DNA of 64,000 nucleotides from positions 19,964,640 to 20,028,639 of the forward strand of contig OY804590.1 in NCBI GenBank assembly GCA_963680875.1, given 5' to 3'. Origin of the DNA: Bathymodiolus brooksi (lineage: Eukaryota > Mollusca > Bivalvia > Mytilida > Modiolidae). Below, piece by piece: positions 57,101-64,000 of this stretch. Each line of letters starts with the position of its first letter. Positions within the stretch are counted from its first letter, which is position 1. Under the pieces are notes generated by a model that saw only the letters and a list, made by a program, of their open reading frames with translations, made no database searches and had not been told where the DNA came from. Made by a program: the position numbers and the translations under genes.

Positions 57101-60100
57101 TGTCTGAACACTTCCACAATCAAATAGAAAAACAATAAATACTACACTGTCTGAACAGTTCCACAATCAAATAGAAAAACAATAAATACCACACTGTCTG
57201 AACAGTTCCACAATCAAATAGAAAAACAATAAATACTACACTGTCTGAACAGTTTCACAATCAAATAGAAAAACAATAAATTCTATACTGTCTGAACAGT
57301 TCCACAATCAAATAGAAAAACAATAAATACCACACTGTCTGAACAGTTCCACAATCAAATAGAAAAACAATAAATACTACACTGTCTGAACAGTTCCACA
57401 ATCAAATAGAAAAACAATAAATACCACACTGTCTGAACAGTTCCACAATCAAATAGAAAAACAATAAATACCACACTGTCTGAACAGTTCCATAATCAAA
57501 TAGAAAAACAATAAATACTACACTGTCTGAACAGTTCCACAATCAAATAGAAAAACAATAAATACCACACTGTCGGAACAGTTCCACGATCAAATAGAAA
57601 AACAATAAATACCACACTGTCTGAACAGTTCCACAATGAAATAGAAAAAACAATAAATACCACACTGTCTGAACAGTTCCACAATCAAATAGAAAAACAA
57701 TAAATACCACACTGTCTGAACAGTTCCACAATCAAATAGAAAAACAATAAATACCACACTGTCTGAACAGTTCCATAATCAAATAGAAAAACAATCAATA
57801 CCACACTGTCTGAACAGTTCCACAATCAAATAGAAAAACAATAAATACCACACTGTCTGAACAGTTCCACAATCAAATAGAAAAACAATAAATACCACAC
57901 TGTCTGAACAGTTCCACAATCAAATAGAAAAACAATAAATACCACACTGTCTGAACAGTTCCATAATCAAATAGAAAAACAATAAATACCACACTGTCTG
58001 AACAGTTCCACAATCAAATAGAAAAACAATAAATACCACACTGTCGGAACAGTTCCACAATCAAATAGAAAAACAATAAATACCACACTGTCTGAACAGT
58101 TCCATAATCAAATAGAAAAACAATAAATACCACACTGTCTGAGCAGTTCCACAATCAAATAGAAAAACAATAAATACCACACTGTCTGAACAGTTCCACA
58201 ATCAAATAGAAAAACAATAAATACTATACTGTCTGAACAGTTCCACAATAAAATAGAAAAACAATAAATACCACACTGTCTGAACACTTCCACAATCAAA
58301 TAGAAAAACAATAAATACCACACTGTCTGAACAGTTCCACAATCAAATAGAAAAACAATAAATACCACACTGTCTGAACACTTCCACAATCAAATAGAAA
58401 AACAATAAATACTACACTGTCTGAACAGTTCCACAATCAAATAGAAAAACAATAAATACCACACTGTCTGAACATTTCCACAATCAAATAGAAAAACAAT
58501 GAATACTACAGTCTGAACAGTTCCACAATCAAATAGAAAAGCAATAAATACCACACTGTCTGAACAGTTCCACAATCAAATAGAAAAACAATAAATACCA
58601 CACTGTCTGAACAGTTCCACAATCAAATAGAAAAACAATAAATACCACACTGTCCGAACAGTTCCACAATCAAATAGAAAAACAAGAAATACCACACTGT
58701 CTGAACAGTTCCACAATCAAATAGAAAAACAATAAATACCACACTGTCTGAACAGTTCCACAATCAAATAGAAAAACAATAAATACTACACTGTCTGAAC
58801 AGTTCCACAATCAAATAGAAAAACAATAAATACCACACTGTCTGAACAGTTCCACAATCAAATAGAAAAACAATAAATACCACACTGTCTGAACAGTTCC
58901 ATAATCAAATAGAAAAACAATAAATACCACACTGTCTGAACAGTTCCACAATCAAATAGAAAAACAATAAATACCACACTGTCGGAACAGTTCCACGATC
59001 AAATAGAAAAACAATAAATACCACACTGTCTGAACAGTTCCACAATGAAATAGAAAAAACAATAAATACCACACTGTCTGAACAGTTCCACAATCAAATA
59101 GAAAAACAATAAATACCACACTGTCTGAACAGTTCCATAATCAAATAGAAAAACAATAAATACCACACTGTCTGAGCAGTTCCACAATCAAATAGAAAAA
59201 CAATAAATACCACACTGTCTGAACAGTTCCACAATCAAATAGAAAAACAATAAATACTATACTGTCTGAACAGTTCCACAATAAAATAGAAAAACAATAA
59301 ATACCACACTGTCTGAACACTTCCACAATCAAATAGAAAAACAATAAATACCACACTGTCTGAACAGTTCCACAATCAAATAGAAAAACAATAAATACCA
59401 CACTGTCTGAACACTTCCACAATCAAATAGAAAAACAATAAATACTACACTGTCTGAACAGTTCCACAATCAAATAGAAAAACAATAAATACCACACTGT
59501 CTGAACAGTTCCACAATCAAATAGAAAAACAATGAATACTACAGTCTGAACAGTTCCACAATCAAATAGAAAAACAATAAATACCACACTGTCTGAACAG
59601 TTCCACAATCAAATAGAAAAACAATAAATACCACACTGTCTGAACAGTTCCACAATCAAATAGAAAAACAATAAATACCACACTGTCCGAACAGTTCCAC
59701 AATCAAATTAATAAACAAGAAATACCACACTGTCTGAACAGTTCCACAATCAAATAGAAAAACAATAAATACCACACTGTCTGAACAGTTCCACAATCAA
59801 ATAGAAAAACAATAAATACTACACTGTCTGAACAGTTCCACAATCAAATAGAAAAACAATAAATACCACACTGTCTGAACAGTTCCACAATCAAATAGAA
59901 AAACAATAAATACCACACTGTCTGAACAGTTCCATAATCAAATAGAAAAACAATAAATACCACACTGTCTGAACAGTTCCACAATCAAATAGAAAAACAA
60001 TAAATACCACACTGTCGGAACAGTTCCACGATCAAATAGAAAAACAATAAATACCACACTGTCTGAACACTTCCACAATCAAATAGAAAAACAATAAATA

Positions 60101-63100
60101 CCACACTGTCTGAACAGTTCCACAATCAAATAGAAAAACAATAAATACCACACTGTCTGAACACTTCCACAATCAAATAGAAAAACAATAAATACTACAC
60201 TGTCTGAACAGTTCCACAATCAAATAGAAAAACAATAAATACCACACTGTCTGAACAGTTCCACAATCAAATAGAAAAACAATAAATACTACACTGTCTC
60301 AACAGTTCCACAATCAAATAGAAAAACAATAAATACCACACTGTCTGAACACTTCCACAATCAAATAGAAAAACAATAAATACTACACTGTCTGAACAGG
60401 TCCACAATCAAACAGAAAAACAATAAATACCACACTGTCTGAACAGTTCCACAATCAAATAGAAAAACAATAAATACTACACTGTCTGAACAGTTTCACA
60501 ATCAAATAGAAAAACAATAAATTCTATACTGTCTGAACAGTTCCACAATCAAATAGAAAAACAATAAATACCACACTGTCTGAACAGTTCCACAATCAAA
60601 TAGAAAAACAATAAATACTACACTGTCTGAACAGTTCCACAATCAAATAGAAAAACAATAAATACCACACTGTCTGAACAGTTCCACAATCAAATAGAAA
60701 AACAATAAATACCACACTGTCTGAACAGTTCCATAATCAAATAGAAAAACAATAAATACCACACTGTCTGAACAGTTCCACAATCAAATAGAAAAACAAT
60801 AAATACCACACTGTCGGAACAGTTCCACGATCAAATAGAAAAACAATAAATACCACACTGTCTGAACAGTTCCACAATGAAATAGAAAAAACAATAAATA
60901 CCACACTGTCTGAACAGTTCCACAATCAAATAGAAAAACAATAAATACCACACTGTCTGAACAGTTCCACAATCAAATAGAAAAACAATAAATACCACAC
61001 TCTCTGAACAGTTCCATAATCAAATAGAAAAACAATCAATACCACACTGTCTGAACAGTTCCACAATCAAATAGAAAAACAATAAATACCACACTCTCTG
61101 AACAGTTCCACAATCAAATAGAAAAACAATAAATACCACACTGTCTGAACAGTTCCACAATCAAATAGAAAAACAATAAATACCACACTGTCTGAACAGT
61201 TCCATAATCAAATAGAAAAACAATAAATACCACACTGTCTGAACAGTTCCACAATCAAATAGAAAAACAATAAATACCACACTGTCGGAACAGTTCCACA
61301 ATCAAATAGAAAAACAATAAATACCACACTGTCTGAACAGTTCCACAATCAAATAGAAAAACAATAAATACCACACTGTCTGAACAGTTCCATAATCAAA
61401 TAGAAAAACAATAAATACCACACTGTCTGAGCAGTTCCACAATCAAATAGAAAAACAATAAATACCACACTGTCTGAACAGTTCCACAATCAAATAGAAA
61501 AACAATAAATACTATACTGTCTGAACAGTTCCACAATAAAATAGAAAAACAATAAATACCACACTGTCTGAACACTTCCACAATCAAATAGAAAAACAAT
61601 AAATACCACACTGTCTGAACAGTTCCACAATCAAATAGAAAAACAATAAATACCACACTGTCTGAACACTTCCACAATCAAATAGAAAAACAATAAATAC
61701 TACACTGTCTGAACAGTTCCACAATCAAATAGAAAAACAATAAATACCACACTGTCTGAACATTTCCACAATCAAATAGAAAAACAATGAATACTACAGT
61801 CTGAAGAGTTCCACAATCAAATAGAAAAACAATAAATACCACACTGTCTGAACAGTTCCACAATCAAATAGAAAAACAATAAATACCACACTGTCTGAAC
61901 AGTTCCACAATCAAATAGAAAAACAATAAATACCACACTGTCCGAACAGTTCCACAATCAAATAGAAAAACAATAAATACCACACTGTCTGAACAGTTCC
62001 ACAATGAAATAGAAAAAACAATAAATACCACACTGTCTGAACAGTTCCACAATCAAATAGAAAAACAATAAATACCACACTGTCTGAACAGTTCCATAAT
62101 CAAATAGAAAAACAATAAATACCACACTGTCTGAGCAGTTCCACAATCAAATAGAAAAACAATAAATACCACACTGTCTGAACAGTTCCACAATCAAATA
62201 GAAAAACAATAAATACTATACTGTCTGAACAGTTCCACAATAAAATAGAAAAACAATAAATACCACACTGTCTGAACACTTCCACAATCAAATAGAAAAA
62301 CAATAAATACCACACTGTCTGAACAGTTCCACAATCAAATAGAAAAACAATAAATACCACACTGTCTGAACACTTCCACAATCAAATAGAAAAACAATAA
62401 ATACTACACTGTCTGAACAGTTCCACAATCAAATAGAAAAACAATAAATACCACACTGTCTGAACATTTCCACAATCAAATAGAAAAACAATGAATACTA
62501 CAGTCTGAACAGTTCCACAATCAAATAGAAAAGCAATAAATACCACACTGTCTGAACAGTTCCACAATCAAATAGAAAAACAATAAATACCACACTGTCT
62601 GAACAGTTCCACAATCAAATAGAAAAACAATAAATACCACACTGTCTGAACAGTTCCACAATCAAATAGAAAAACAATAAATACTATACTGTCTGAACAG
62701 TTCCACAATAAAATAGAAAAACAATAAATACCACACTGTCTGAACACTTCCACAATCAAATAGAAAAACAATAAATACCACACTGTCTGAACAGTTCCAC
62801 AATCAAATAGAAAAACAATAAATACCACACTGTCTGAACACTTCCACAATCAAATAGAAAAACAATAAATACTACACTGTCTGAACAGTTCCACAATCAA
62901 ATAGAAAAACAATAAATACCACACTGTCTGAACAGTTCCACAATCAAATAGAAAAACAATGAATACTACAGTCTGAACAGTTCCACAATCAAATAGAAAA
63001 ACAATAAATACCACACTGTCTGAACAGTTCCACAATCAAATAGAAAAACAATAAATACCACACTGTCTGAACAGTTCCATAATCAAATAGAAAAACAATA

Positions 63101-64000
63101 AATACCACACTGTCTGAACAGTTCCACAATCAAATAGAAAAACAATAAATACCACACTGTCGGAACAGTTCCACGATCAAATAGAAAAACAATAAATACC
63201 ACACTGTCTGAACACTTCCACAATCAAATAGAAAAACAATAAATACCACACTGTCTGAACAGTTCCACAATCAAATAGAAAAACAATAAATACCACACTG
63301 TCTGAACACTTCCACAATCAAATAGAAAAACAATAAATACTACACTGTCTGAACAGTTCCACAATCAAATAGAAAAACAATAAATACCACACTGTCTGAA
63401 CAGTTCCACAATCAAATAGAAAAACAATAAATACTACACTGTCTCAACAGTTCCACAATCAAATAGAAAAACAATAAATACCACACTGTCTGAACACTTC
63501 CACAATCAAATAGAAAAACAATAAATACTACACTGTCTGAACAGTTCCACAATCAAATAGAAAAACAATAAATACCACACTGTCTGAACAGTTCCACAAT
63601 CAAATAAAAAAACAATAAATACTACACTGTCTGAACAGTTTCACAATCAAATAGAAAAACAATAAATTCTATACTGTCTGAACAGTTCCACAATCAAATA
63701 GAAAAACAATAAATACCACACTGTCTGAACAGTTCCACAATCAAATAGAAAAACAATAAATACTACACTGTCTGAACAGTTCCACAATCAAATAGAAAAA
63801 CAATAAATACCACACTGTCTGAACAGTTCCACAATCAAATAGAAAAACAATAAATACCACACTGTCTGAACAGTTCCATAATCAAATAGAAAAACAATAA
63901 ATACCACACTGTCTGAACAGTTCCACAATCAAATAGAAAAACAATAAATACCACACTGTCGGAACAGTTCCACGATCAAATAGAAAAACAATAAATACCA
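48139..64000. repeat. 47-bp satellite array, about 337 monomers, continuing past the window
   Basis: The consensus monomer starts 'acaataaataccacactgtc' and continues 'tgaacagttccacaatcaaa' and 'tagaaaa'. Common variants: 'cacttcc', 'ccataatc', 'tactacac', 'tgtctcaac', 'ccacgatc', 'gaaatagaaaaaac' (+1 base) and 'tactacagtctg' (-2 bases). Variant order recurs at fixed offsets, clearest 3385 bp (about 72 monomers) between roughly 50270-53655 and 53655-57040, with later blocks at about 2492, 1033 and 704 bp. The minus-strand ORFs of 61-93 codons arise because three monomers make 141 bp with one TGA per cycle, lost in variant units. Confidence 0.97.

Noticed and set aside
49550..63035. Many 61-93 codon minus-strand ORFs reading MWNCSDSVVFIVFLF
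   Set aside because: They are the 47-bp satellite read in frame; three monomers make 141 bp with one stop per cycle, and variants remove it. No start context or non-repeat coding signal.
48139..64000. CRISPR-like array
   Set aside because: No unique spacers: the repeat units are contiguous near-identical monomers. The organism is a eukaryote and no cas genes exist.

Overview
The window reads as nuclear DNA of a bivalve mollusc, possibly a mytilid mussel. It has spliced genes with GT-AG introns and no bacterial gene organisation. It carries repeats of types I associate with bivalves: SINE-type tails of the form 'gccatgatatagctgaaata' followed by 'gtggcgttaaac', repeats rich in 'gtccgtccgtcc', and a mussel-type repeat near 21.4 kb. 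Species cannot be fixed from sequence alone. Most of the 64 kb is repeat; there is one recognisable host gene.

1-19658: three abutting copies of one DNA transposon, called A1 (minus, partial), A2 (plus) and B (minus). They meet end to end and share single TTAA sites. A fourth, isolated, complete copy C lies at 31994-38921. Each copy has about 100-bp terminal inverted repeats starting AGGGATATTGTCTACC and TTAA flanks. Two convergent spliced genes are carried inside. Gene 1 is a two-exon gene for a 91-residue protein that is essentially a free-standing P2X7 intracellular ('ballast') domain; it is intact in B and C, frameshifted in A2, and lacks its first exon in A1. Gene 2 is a four-exon gene of unknown function with an acidic, low-complexity centre; its 3' end is open in A2 and shares a premature stop in B and C. 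No transposase catalytic domain is visible, so these copies look non-autonomous. Termini and TTAA target fit a Kolobok-like (or Sola3-like) element better than piggyBac. Copy B is interrupted, inside the gene 1 intron, by a nearly full-length LINE with an intact 1261-codon ORF (signal-like N terminus, degenerate 2A motif, two PHD fingers, endonuclease, reverse transcriptase).

19659-31993: mostly unassigned AT-rich DNA with SINE tails, tandem repeats, hairpins, a Harbinger-like MITE, a foldback element next to a 29-codon helix-hairpin-helix ORF, and a hAT transposase C-terminal remnant. Copy C sits between two inverted arms of another dispersed repeat that carries a short exon-like module.

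38926-44625: MITE copy, tandem repeats, G-rich and pyrimidine-rich tracts, a tRNA-derived SINE.

44626-48124: a three-exon TNF-receptor-superfamily-like gene with signal peptide, cysteine-rich repeats, transmembrane segment and only a very short visible cytoplasmic tail.

48139-64000: a 47-bp satellite, about 337 monomers to the window edge, with higher-order duplication (clearest offset 3385 bp). It begins 15 bp after the receptor stop codon.
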